Assembly: GCA_021821565.1 (NCBI GenBank)
Contig: JAKACI010000019.1
Location: 1 to 12,592 of the forward strand
Reading direction: 5' to 3'
From: a bacterium
Lineage (GTDB): Bacteria; SZUA-79; Acidulodesulfobacterales; Acidulodesulfobacteraceae
DNA length: 12,592 bases
Both the position numbers and the translations under genes were made by a program. The notes beneath the pieces were generated by a model that saw only the letters and a program-made list of their open reading frames with translations, did no database searches and was not told where the DNA came from. Shown one piece after another: positions 1 to 6,822 of this stretch (within the stretch, counting starts at the first letter, position 1; each line of letters opens with the position of its first letter).

Positions 1-73
1 TTAAATGCAGTAAATGTAGTTTTAAATAATTATAGTCTAATATTTTAAAAAATTTAATGCAAAAAATAATATC

Positions 74-466
74 ATGAAATTAATACATGCAGCCGTAAAA
101 ACTAAAGATTTAAAGCAGTCATTAGCTTTTTATACAAATATATTAAATCTAAAAATTAAAGAAAAAAAATTTATTGAAGTTCATAAAGTAACTTTAGTTT
201 TTTTAAAAGATGAGGGTTCAAATTTTGAGTTGGAACTTATTTATGAAGAAAAAGAAAATTTAAATTCTATATTTACAAATGACAAAAATTGCAGTTTTGC
301 CCATTTTGCTTTTATAACCGATAATATTGACAAAGAATTTATTACCATGAAAGAAAAAGGTGCAATATTTACAAGGGAGCCTTTTTATTCGCTTGATAAA
401 AGCATGAAACTTGCCTTTCTTGAAGACCCTGATAATATTACGATAGAATTGATACAATATTTTTAA
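74..466 (+). CDS. VOC-family protein, glyoxalase I (GloA)-like
   Basis: A 130-residue protein with the two-module beta-alpha-beta fold expected of the vicinal-oxygen-chelate superfamily. It lines up along its length with bacterial lactoylglutathione lyase. By that alignment the four metal ligands of GloA are all present: His5 (MKLIH), Glu54 (ELELIYE), His77 (FAHFAFITDN) and Glu125 (ITIELIQYF). The C-terminal EDPDN-x-IELI stretch is the usual family signature. The known family reaction isomerises the methylglyoxal-glutathione hemithioacetal in the cytosol. Asn and Arg positions near the GloA glutathione site are not kept (YE instead of YN after the second ligand, Lys9 instead of Arg), so the thiol cofactor or substrate may differ. 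No Shine-Dalgarno is visible before the ATG. It stands alone and converges with queF. The fold is confident; the exact substrate is not. Confidence 0.85.
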   Translation: MKLIHAAVKTKDLKQSLAFYTNILNLKIKEKKFIEVHKVTLVFLKDEGSNFELELIYEEKENLNSIFTNDKNCSFAHFAFITDNIDKEFITMKEKGAIFTREPFYSLDKSMKLAFLEDPDNITIELIQYF

Positions 467-507
467 ATTACTTGGTTTAATTAATTTTTATTTATCTCTA
501 TTTTTAT

Positions 508-528
508 TTTATATATCTTATATATAAA
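508..528. terminator. Weak A/T-only hairpin between convergent genes
   Basis: A perfect 9-bp stem (TTTATATAT, loop CTT, ATATATAAA) sits between the convergent VOC gene and queF and is followed by TTTT at 531-534. The stem has no G-C pair, so it would be a poor intrinsic terminator. Its place between two gene ends is the main argument for a bidirectional role. The rest of this 102-bp gap is T-rich with TTAATTAA-type palindromes and no other recognisable signal. Confidence 0.3.
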
Positions 529-568
529 TATTTTAATTAATTAATTTTTTATTTTTATAATTTATTTT

Positions 569-1006
569 TCAAAATTTACAAGCATTATATTCAACATTCA
601 CTACTGTATCAAGTCCGCCTCTAGATTCAAATTTTGCTTCAATTTTCATATTTTTGGGTTCTAATAATTTTACTAAATCGTTTAATATTCTGTTTACGGC
701 GTGTTCTTGAAGGATTCCTATATTTCTGAAAGATAGCAGGTAATATTTCAAGGATTTCATTTCAACAAGACAATTATCAGGCGTATATGTTATATTAAGT
801 TCTGCGGTATCGGGAAGTCCGCTCCAAGGACAAACGGAAGTAAATTCTTTTGTTGTTATAGAAACTTTAGTTTGGCTTAAAGGATAACCGAAAGGAATTG
901 TTTCTAAAACTTTTACGTCTGCGCTATCTTCGGTTTTAATATCGAATCTTTTTTCTTTATATTTATTATCGTCACAGTGGTTGTATTGTTCATATAAATT
1001 TGACAT
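569..1006 (-). CDS. queF: NADPH-dependent 7-cyano-7-deazaguanine (preQ0) reductase
   Basis: Reduces the nitrile of preQ0 to the aminomethyl group of preQ1, the last free-base step before insertion into tRNA for queuosine. At 145 residues it matches the short, single-domain (Bacillus-type) class. The catalytic Cys59 lies in FTSVCPWSGLPDTAEL and the proton-donor Asp66 follows seven residues later. The QueF signature E82-x-K-S-L-K-Y is intact, followed by SFRN and then QEHAVNRI with substrate-binding Glu101. Position 100 is Gln where B. subtilis has His, a variation I recall from other short QueF proteins. RGG at 129-131 closes the conserved core. The ATG is preceded on the minus strand by a GAGGA element about 12 bases upstream, one of only two clear Shine-Dalgarno-like sites in the window. 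No other queuosine genes are present and no preQ1 riboswitch is seen upstream. Confidence 0.96.
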   Translation of the reverse strand: MSNLYEQYNHCDDNKYKEKRFDIKTEDSADVKVLETIPFGYPLSQTKVSITTKEFTSVCPWSGLPDTAELNITYTPDNCLVEMKSLKYYLLSFRNIGILQEHAVNRILNDLVKLLEPKNMKIEAKFESRGGLDTVVNVEYNACKF

Positions 1007-1015
1007 ATATGTATT

Positions 1016-1024
1016 AATTCCTCT
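1016..1024 (-). promoter_or_regulatory. Shine-Dalgarno-like site of queF
   Basis: Read on the minus strand this is AAGAGGAAT, with about 12 bases between the GAGGA core and the ATG. The spacing is a little long, but it is clear in a window where most starts have no such site. It supports the ATG at 1006. Confidence 0.5.
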
Positions 1025-1062
1025 TCTTTCTTTTTTATTTGATAATATATAATTTTTAATTT

Positions 1063-1091
1063 AATATATTTATATATATACAAATATACAA
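1063..1091 (-). promoter_or_regulatory. Possible sigma70-type promoter of queF
   Basis: On the minus strand TTGTAT is followed, after 17 bases, by TATATT. The spacing is right and the site lies about 57 bases upstream of the queF start. The surroundings are nearly pure A/T, where such matches arise by chance, so this is only a candidate. Confidence 0.2.
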
Positions 1092-1199
1092 TTATATATA
1101 AAAAACAGATTATTTTATTTAGAATATAATATCATATAATATAGCATAAAAAAATTTGTTTTTAAATCTTTAATTCTTCCATAGAAATTTATTTTCTGG

Positions 1200-1219
1200 A
1201 TTCTCGCGTATGCTGGAAT
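1200..1219. repeat. REP-like imperfect hairpin (left unit)
   Basis: ATTCTCGC and GCTGGAAT flank a GTAT loop, pairing with one G-T wobble and one mismatch. With its flanks (CTGG before, GG after) it matches the reverse complement of the right unit at about 17 of 26 positions. It therefore looks like a degenerate, inverted copy of the same repeat. Confidence 0.5.
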
Positions 1220-1257
1220 GGCTTAGAGAGGATTTATAGTTTCACCTTTCGGGCATC

Positions 1258-1277
1258 ATTCCTGCGAAAGCAGGAAT
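1258..1277. repeat. REP/dRS3-like perfect hairpin (right unit)
   Basis: ATTCCTGC, loop GAAA, GCAGGAAT form a perfect 8-bp stem closed by a GNRA-type tetraloop. The 20-bp ATTCC...GGAAT plan is that of the neisserial dRS3 repeat (consensus ATTCCC-N8-GGGAAT) and of similar dispersed repeats in many Proteobacteria. Here the third C/G pair is T/A on both arms, so pairing is kept. Confidence 0.65.
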
Positions 1278-1366
1278 TAGGTATTGCTTATCATTAATAG
1301 TTTCTATGAAAGAATTAAAGTAAATTAATAAAATAATAAAATAATAAATTTAGTAAATCAGTAATA

Positions 1367-1396
1367 TTGATTAACGTTAAATATTAAAATTAAAAT
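1367..1396 (+). promoter_or_regulatory. Possible sigma70-type promoter of murI
   Basis: TTGATT at 1367-1372 and TAAAAT at 1391-1396 are separated by 18 bases. The -10 box would end 11 bases before the ATG, giving a very short or absent leader. That fits the lack of a Shine-Dalgarno site. A/T richness makes chance matches likely. Confidence 0.25.
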
Positions 1397-1407
1397 ATAT
1401 CATAATT

Positions 1408-2292
1408 ATGTCAATTAATCAGCAGCCTATAGGTATTTTTGATTCAGGTTTGGGCGGTCTGACCGTATTTAAAGAAATTAGGCGATTACTTAAATATGAA
1501 AATCTCATATACTTTGGCGATACGGCAAGAGTTCCTTATGGTAACAAATCAAAAGAAACAATTGTAAAATATTCAAAAGAAATCACAAAATTTTTATTAA
1601 AACACAATGTAAAACTTATTGTTGCAGCGTGCAACACTGTATCAAGTCTGGCGCTTGATGAATTAAAAAAAGAATTTAATGTACCCATTTTCGGAGTTAT
1701 AGAACCTGGCGCCCGTCGTGCCTATAAAAAATCAATAAAATCAATTGAAAAAATTGATAATTATAAAAACATTGAATATAATCTAGGCGTGGAAGTTAAT
1801 ACTATCGCCGTTATAGGGACTAAGGCAACAATAGGAAGCAAAGCTTATTCAACCGCAATAAACCGGCTAAATAATCATGGCAAAGGCGCTAATATTACAA
1901 TAATAGAAAAAGCTTGTCCTTTGCTGGTTCCGCTTGTAGAAGAAGGCTGGATTGATTCGGATATTACCCGCGAGATAATAAAATATTATTTGCAGCCTAT
2001 TATTGAAAGCAATCCGTCATCTATTGTTCTTGGATGTACCCATTATCCTATGCTAAAAACTATTATTTCAAAAATTATAAATAAAAATACGGAAATTATA
2101 GATTCAGGTAAAGAAGTTTCTATTGAAGTGAGTAATTTTTTAATTGATAATAATATGTTAAACACTACATCAGACAAGCCTTTTGAAAATTATTACGTTA
2201 GCGATGATCCTGAAAAATTTAAACTGTTCGGAAACAATTATCTCGGTAAAAATATAACGGAAGATATTAAAGTAGTTATTGATTTTCTTTGA
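1408..2292 (+). CDS. murI: Glutamate racemase
   Basis: Interconverts L- and D-glutamate in the cytosol without cofactor and supplies D-Glu for peptidoglycan. The two-domain Asp/Glu racemase fold is clear. The N-terminal motif IGIFDSGLGGLTV carries Asp12-Ser13, and the first catalytic Cys75 lies in VAACNTVSS. The second catalytic Cys210 lies in VLGCTHYP with Thr211-His212. GDTARVPYG (37-45) and EKACPLLVPLVEEGW (167-181) are typical of the family. At 294 residues it is somewhat long. The excess sits at about 106-131, between EPGARRAY and the IAVIGT strand, where the usual linker is only about 7 residues; this stretch is Lys/Ile/Asn-rich. The ATG is preceded directly by ATT and lacks a Shine-Dalgarno. 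The inserted element upstream lies between it and queF. Confidence 0.96.
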   Translation: MSINQQPIGIFDSGLGGLTVFKEIRRLLKYENLIYFGDTARVPYGNKSKETIVKYSKEITKFLLKHNVKLIVAACNTVSSLALDELKKEFNVPIFGVIEPGARRAYKKSIKSIEKIDNYKNIEYNLGVEVNTIAVIGTKATIGSKAYSTAINRLNNHGKGANITIIEKACPLLVPLVEEGWIDSDITREIIKYYLQPIIESNPSSIVLGCTHYPMLKTIISKIINKNTEIIDSGKEVSIEVSNFLIDNNMLNTTSDKPFENYYVSDDPEKFKLFGNNYLGKNITEDIKVVIDFL

Positions 2293-2403
2293 TTAAATTT
2301 AATCAATATATTTTAATTTAAAAATAAATAATTCTATTTTTTTGTTATATTATTGCTTGGCTGATTTATTATTTTATTCAATTTGAATTATATATAAAAA
2401 ATT

Positions 2404-2435
2404 ATCTATAAATCTATAAATCTATAAATCAATAA
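2404..2435. repeat. 8-bp tandem repeat in the murI-metH spacer
   Basis: Three perfect copies of ATCTATAA are followed by one copy with a single change (ATCAATAA). The 268-bp spacer (2293-2560) is otherwise featureless A/T. I see no riboswitch-like G+C-rich folded segment upstream of metH. The repeat probably reflects slippage in low-complexity DNA, although regularly spaced copies could be a binding array. Confidence 0.6.
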
Positions 2436-2560
2436 ATTAAATTATTATTATTTTATTTAACATTTATAATTTATATGTATTATTTATATTAAATTTATTT
2501 AGCTATTATAAATTAACGGCATAAAATATAAAAATATAAAACGGGTTTAAAAATATTATT

Positions 2561-5002
2561 ATGATAAAAAATTTAAGGAACGAATTAAAAAAAAGATTAA
2601 TTTTATCGGATGGAGCTATGGGAACGATTCTACAGCTTCAAGGACTCCTACCTAAAGGTTTATTGCCTGAAAGTTTTAATATTTCAGAAAAGATTAATCA
2701 TATTATAGCCATTCATAAAAGCTATGCCGAAGCAGGAAGCGAAATATTGGTTGCCAATACTTTTGGAGCAAATAAAATAAAACTTGCAGAATACGGTCTT
2801 GAAAGTAAATTATATGAAATTAATTATAATGCGGTAAAAGCTGCACAAAAAGCATCTAACGGCAATTGTCTTATCGCTATGTCTCTGTCGCCGACCGGTA
2901 AATTTATTTACCCTGTGGGAGAATTAACTTTTAAAGAAAGTGTTGAATTGTATAAAGAACAGATAAAAGCAGGACTTGATGCCGATGTTGATTTATTTCA
3001 GCTTGAAACAATGATAGACCTTCAGGAAGTCAGAGCCGCAATAATTGCGGCTAAAGAATTAAGCGATAAACCTGTAATAGCAATGATGACATTTGACAAT
3101 ACTTATAGAACAATTTTAGGCACTACTCCTGAAGTTTTTGCTATTACCGCAGACAGTCTTGGCGCTGATGTTATCGGAGCAAATTGTTCCGTCGGTCCTG
3201 AAGATATTTATGAAATTTTAAAAAAAATGGCATCTGTTACCGATATTCCTCTTATTTCCAAGCCAAATGCAGGCATACCGTCTTTAGTCAACGGAAAAAC
3301 TATATTTCCGGGCAAGCCTGATGATTTTTCTAAATTAATAGAGGAACTTGCATTAATAGGAGTGAGGATTGTATCTGCCTGCTGCGGCAGCGACGATAAA
3401 TTTATTAAAGGAATGTCTAAAAAATTAAAAATAATCAATAATAGCGAACTGCCTGAAAAAGGCATAAAAAAAGAGGCAGGACTTTTTTTAACTTCAAGGA
3501 CTGAATTTATTTCAATCGGCGCGCATCATCCGCCAGTAATGATAGGAGAGAGAATAAATCCGACGGGGAAAAAGGAATTTATTGAAGAATTAAAAAGCGG
3601 TAAAACAAATTATATTAGAAAAACTGCTAAAATTCAAACCGATGACGGTGCATCTATGCTTGATATTAATGTAGGGGTTCCGGGAACGGATGAAATTGAA
3701 CTTATGAAAAAAGCAATTCTGGCGGCTTCTAATGTTGTACAGACTCCTCTTGTTGTTGATTCTTCTAATCCCGATGCTATAGAAGAAGCTCTTATGCTGT
3801 ATCCCGGCAAAGCATTAGTTAATTCAATAAGCGGCGAAGAAAAAAAAATAAATAAATTAATGCCGCTGATTAAAAAATACGGCGCTGCCGTAATCGTTCT
3901 TGCGTTAGACGACAAGGGCATTCCTGAAACATCGGATGAGAGAATAAAAACTGCTTATACGCTTTACGGCAAGCTCACGGATTTTGGCATAAAATCATAC
4001 GACATTATGATAGATTTTTTAACTCTTCCTATAAGCGCAGGACAAGACAAGGCTTTAACAACATTAGACGCGATTAAAAAAAATAAAACTGTTTTAAATC
4101 TTCCGACTGTTCTGGGAATAAGCAATATTTCGTTCGGTTTGCCAAAAAGAACATATATTAATGCAGCCTTTTTAACAATGTGTTTTTCCGCAGGTTTGAG
4201 CGCTGCAATAGTAAACCCTGAAGACGAACTTTTAACAGGCAGTTTTTATGCCGCAAAAGTTTTAATAGCTAAAGATTATCTTGCAAAGACATACATAAAC
4301 CATTTCTCAGAAAAAGCAAACAGCTATAATAATTATAATAATGAAAAAAATTCAAACATAAGCGATATTTTGAGCTCCGGCGAGAAATTGTATAATGCCG
4401 TTCTAAACGGAGAAAAAGAAGGCGTCGTTTCTTTTGTGGAAAACTTATTATCTGAAGGCGACGCTCCTTTAGAAATAGGCAATAAATATTTAATACCTGC
4501 GCTGGAAGAAGTCGGGAAACTTTTTGATAGAAATATATATTTTTTGCCGCAGGTTATGGAAAGCGCAGAAGTTATGAAAATAGCTTTTGCAAGAATAAAG
4601 AAAGATTTGCCTAAAAATACAAATTCTAATGCAGTAAAAATTTTAATGGCAACGGTTGAAGGAGATGTCCATGATATAGGCAAAAATATTGTTGCAACCC
4701 TTTTGGAAAATAACGGTTTTGAAGTTATAGATCTCGGCAGAAACGTTAAGACCGAAAAAATTGTTGAAGAAGCAATAAAAAACAAAGTTAATTTCGTAGG
4801 ATTATCCGCTCTTATGACTACAACCGTTGGTGAAATGGAAAATGTTATTAAAGAGTTGAAAAAAAACGATATAAATGTCTTTTCAATGGTTGGAGGGGCT
4901 GTCGTCAATGAAGATTATGCAAAGTCCATAAATGCAGACATTTATGCAAAAAATGCAATGGAAGCTGTTGAAAAAATTAAACAATCAATAAATAAAAATT
5001 GA
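2561..5002 (+). CDS. metH: B12-dependent methionine synthase, short form without reactivation domain
   Basis: Transfers a methyl group from methyltetrahydrofolate through cobalamin to homocysteine. The homocysteine-binding barrel spans about 1-290, starting at LSDGAMGT, with zinc ligands Cys209 (GANCSVGP), Cys274 and Cys275 (ACCG). The pterin-binding barrel spans about 315-575, with IGERINPTG at 328-336 and DINVG at 368-372. The cobalamin cap spans about 600-690. The B12 domain carries D702-x-H704-x-x-G707 (base-off/His-on ligand His704), GLSALMTTT at 747-755 and VGGAVVN at 777-783. The protein stops after the B12 domain. Full MetH is about 1,200 residues and ends in an AdoMet-binding activation domain, absent here as in some other bacterial MetH proteins; reactivation must come from another protein. 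The cap is preceded by a short Asn-rich linker at 588-599. The start is preceded by ATTATT and lacks a Shine-Dalgarno. Confidence 0.95.
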   Translation: MIKNLRNELKKRLILSDGAMGTILQLQGLLPKGLLPESFNISEKINHIIAIHKSYAEAGSEILVANTFGANKIKLAEYGLESKLYEINYNAVKAAQKASNGNCLIAMSLSPTGKFIYPVGELTFKESVELYKEQIKAGLDADVDLFQLETMIDLQEVRAAIIAAKELSDKPVIAMMTFDNTYRTILGTTPEVFAITADSLGADVIGANCSVGPEDIYEILKKMASVTDIPLISKPNAGIPSLVNGKTIFPGKPDDFSKLIEELALIGVRIVSACCGSDDKFIKGMSKKLKIINNSELPEKGIKKEAGLFLTSRTEFISIGAHHPPVMIGERINPTGKKEFIEELKSGKTNYIRKTAKIQTDDGASMLDINVGVPGTDEIELMKKAILAASNVVQTPLVVDSSNPDAIEEALMLYPGKALVNSISGEEKKINKLMPLIKKYGAAVIVLALDDKGIPETSDERIKTAYTLYGKLTDFGIKSYDIMIDFLTLPISAGQDKALTTLDAIKKNKTVLNLPTVLGISNISFGLPKRTYINAAFLTMCFSAGLSAAIVNPEDELLTGSFYAAKVLIAKDYLAKTYINHFSEKANSYNNYNNEKNSNISDILSSGEKLYNAVLNGEKEGVVSFVENLLSEGDAPLEIGNKYLIPALEEVGKLFDRNIYFLPQVMESAEVMKIAFARIKKDLPKNTNSNAVKILMATVEGDVHDIGKNIVATLLENNGFEVIDLGRNVKTEKIVEEAIKNKVNFVGLSALMTTTVGEMENVIKELKKNDINVFSMVGGAVVNEDYAKSINADIYAKNAMEAVEKIKQSINKN

Positions 5003-5156
5003 CAATTTAACAAGGGCTGTAAAATTTTTTAAAGAAATCTTGATTGTTAAAACCTGAAATGTTAGAAAAATAGAAAACTTAATCATATTGCACAATTTTT
5101 AATCAGTAGCTAAGTAGTTAAAATATTAGAGTAATTTATAACTTATTGAAATTATT

Positions 5157-6764
5157 ATGAATTTAAATATTAAAAATAACATAGAGATTATTCTTTATAA
5201 GTTTTTTAAGTTAATTTTAGTTGTAGTATTGAGAAGAAACGGCGATGTTCTTCCCCTTTATTTGTTGAAAAAATTTGACAATAATTTAATTGATAATTTT
5301 GCAAAAGATATAAATGCAATAAATATTCCGGTGATAATTGTTACCGGGACTAACGGAAAAACTACCGCTGCTAATTTAATAACCTCCTGTTTAAATAATG
5401 CGGGTATTAGAGTATGCTCAAATGTGAACGGAGCAAATATGATAAACGGTATTTTTGGGTCTATTCTTGGATGTTATTCATTTAATGGTAAATTTAATTC
5501 AGATATCATAGTAATTGAAACGGATGAAAAAGTTTTTCCTTATATTATTACGAAAATAAATCCGGATGTTATTGTAATTACCAATTTTTATAGGGATCAG
5601 TTAGACAGATACGGTGAAGTCAACACTACAATGCTAAACATTAAAAATTCTATAAAATTTTTAAAAACTTATCCTGTATTAATTTTACCTTCAAACGAAC
5701 CCCTCGCTTCCTTTGTAGGATTTAATACTAAAAATAAAAAACTTTATTTTAATTTTAAATCTATAAAAAAATTGTCTGATAACTCAGATAATAATGATAA
5801 TGCTGAAATATCTGAAATATCCGTGAAAAAAAATGGCGGCAATATCGCTTTTACCGATGCAATATCTTGTCCTCAATGCGGAAACATATTGTCCACAGAA
5901 TTTAACGATAAATATGCTATAATTAATTATTATTGCGATTCCTGCGGATATAAAAGCAACATATCCGATATAGAGGCAGAAATACTTAAAGATGATTATT
6001 TAAATTTTAGCTTTAATAATACCGAAGAATTTGCTTCTAAAATAAAAAGCGATAATATTTCCTATAAGCAAAATAATATCAATAAAAATTGTTATAACAA
6101 TAATAATGACGTTAATGATAAAAATAATTGCGATATATATAACACATATAATCATATTATTAATAGTATTAACAAAAATTTCAGTTTCAGACCGTCAATT
6201 CAGGGATATTACAATATATTAAATTATGAGGCTGCTTTTCTGGCTTTAAAATATTACGGTTTAAATGATGAAATAATTAAAATATCCTTTGAAAACTATT
6301 TTACGAAATTCGGCAGATCTTTTAAAAAAACATTTAAAGAAGTGGAATGTAACGTAGATTTAGTGAAAAATCCTTCAGGATTTAACAATGTATTAGGAAA
6401 AATATTTGAAAAAAATGATTATATAAATGCTTTATTTGCTTTTTCCGATAGAGGCGCCGACGGCAGAGATGTTTCGTGGATATGGGACGTTAATTTTGAA
6501 AAATATATTGATAAATTTAATAATATTATAATTACGGGACTTAGACCTTATGATATGGCTATAAGACTTAAAACGGCAGGAATAAATGCCGAAAAAATAA
6601 AAGTAAATTATAATATAAGAAAAGCATTCTATGATATTATAGATATAAGCAATAATGATGCAAACAACAACAATAATAATGTAACCGACGTTCAAAAATT
6701 AAGCAAAGTTTATATATTTTCTACTTATACGGAACTTTCCAATTTAGAAAAAATTATTGTATAA
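5157..6764 (+). CDS. murT: MurT-like Mur ligase with zinc ribbon and DUF1727 domain
   Basis: It resembles MurT, the ATP-using subunit of lipid II isoglutaminyl synthase, which with the glutaminase GatD amidates the D-Glu of lipid II. Visible features are the ATP P-loop GTNGKTT at 64-70, the conserved NFYRDQLDRYGE at 143-154, and a Cys4 zinc ribbon inserted in the central domain (C238-x2-C241, C260-x2-C263). The C-terminal DUF1727 domain has LVKNPSGFN at 402-410 and DGRDVSWIWDVNFE at 435-448. At 535 residues it is about 100 longer than typical MurT. The extra length is low-complexity Asn/Asp/Lys sequence at about 205-226, 286-342 and 498-511. No gatD follows; the next gene is an SMR-type membrane protein 58 bp on. 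The family call is strong. Amidation of lipid II in this diderm is an inference, and another amide-ligase role is possible. Confidence 0.88.
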   Translation: MNLNIKNNIEIILYKFFKLILVVVLRRNGDVLPLYLLKKFDNNLIDNFAKDINAINIPVIIVTGTNGKTTAANLITSCLNNAGIRVCSNVNGANMINGIFGSILGCYSFNGKFNSDIIVIETDEKVFPYIITKINPDVIVITNFYRDQLDRYGEVNTTMLNIKNSIKFLKTYPVLILPSNEPLASFVGFNTKNKKLYFNFKSIKKLSDNSDNNDNAEISEISVKKNGGNIAFTDAISCPQCGNILSTEFNDKYAIINYYCDSCGYKSNISDIEAEILKDDYLNFSFNNTEEFASKIKSDNISYKQNNINKNCYNNNNDVNDKNNCDIYNTYNHIINSINKNFSFRPSIQGYYNILNYEAAFLALKYYGLNDEIIKISFENYFTKFGRSFKKTFKEVECNVDLVKNPSGFNNVLGKIFEKNDYINALFAFSDRGADGRDVSWIWDVNFEKYIDKFNNIIITGLRPYDMAIRLKTAGINAEKIKVNYNIRKAFYDIIDISNNDANNNNNNVTDVQKLSKVYIFSTYTELSNLEKIIV

Positions 6765-6822
6765 TAAAAACGTTATCTATAAACTTTTAATTTTTGATTT
6801 ATATGTTTATATGTAAAATATT

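Larger units (their letters stand above)
1168..1320. mobile_element. MITE-like element with 20-bp terminal inverted repeats and REP-like core
   Basis: The left end at 1168-1187 (CTTTAATTCTTCCATAGAAA) and the reverse complement of the right end at 1301-1320 agree at 19 of 20 positions. The bases just outside both ends are TAAAT (1163-1167 and 1321-1325), which could be a 5-bp target-site duplication. Inside are two hairpins in opposite orientation: 1200-1219, imperfect with loop GTAT, and 1258-1277, a perfect 8-bp stem with GAAA loop. The second has the ATTCC...GGAAT architecture of widespread REP/dRS3-type repeats. There is no coding capacity, so any movement would need a transposase from elsewhere. 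It could instead be a structured RNA or a double terminator. The inverted repeats are directly visible; mobility is inferred. Confidence 0.6.
1007..1407. other. 401-bp divergent intergenic region (queF / murI)
   Basis: This gap holds no convincing gene. From 1007 to 1167 it is mostly alternating A/T and probably contains the queF promoter. From 1168 to 1320 lies a far more G+C-rich inverted-repeat element, listed separately. From 1321 to 1407 it is A/T-rich again and must hold the murI leader. The compositional step at both element borders suggests that the middle part was inserted. Confidence 0.7.

Noticed and set aside
1168..1320. The queF-murI element as a preQ1 or other riboswitch
   Set aside because: It lies well over 100 bases upstream of queF and nearly 90 bases before murI, has transposon-like ends, and shows no preQ1 aptamer pattern.
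2291..2304. Perfect palindrome GATTAAATTTAATC at the end of murI as a terminator
   Set aside because: It has no loop, no G-C-rich stem and no T-run directly after it. Such palindromes are expected by chance in this A/T-rich DNA.
4333..4908. A 191-codon minus-strand open frame inside metH (and shorter ones at 3208-3465 and 3634-3921)
   Set aside because: They lie opposite well-conserved MetH domains, have Ser/Ile/Phe-rich compositions typical of antisense shadows, and match no family.
4999..5027. TTGACA at the end of metH as a promoter for murT
   Set aside because: The -35 match is perfect, but no convincing -10 box lies at 16-18 bases (only AAAATT or AAATTT), so a promoter cannot be supported.
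5006..5051. Inverted repeat TTTAACAA / TTGTTAAA after metH as a terminator
   Set aside because: The stem is only eight mostly A/T pairs around a 30-base loop and no T-run follows.
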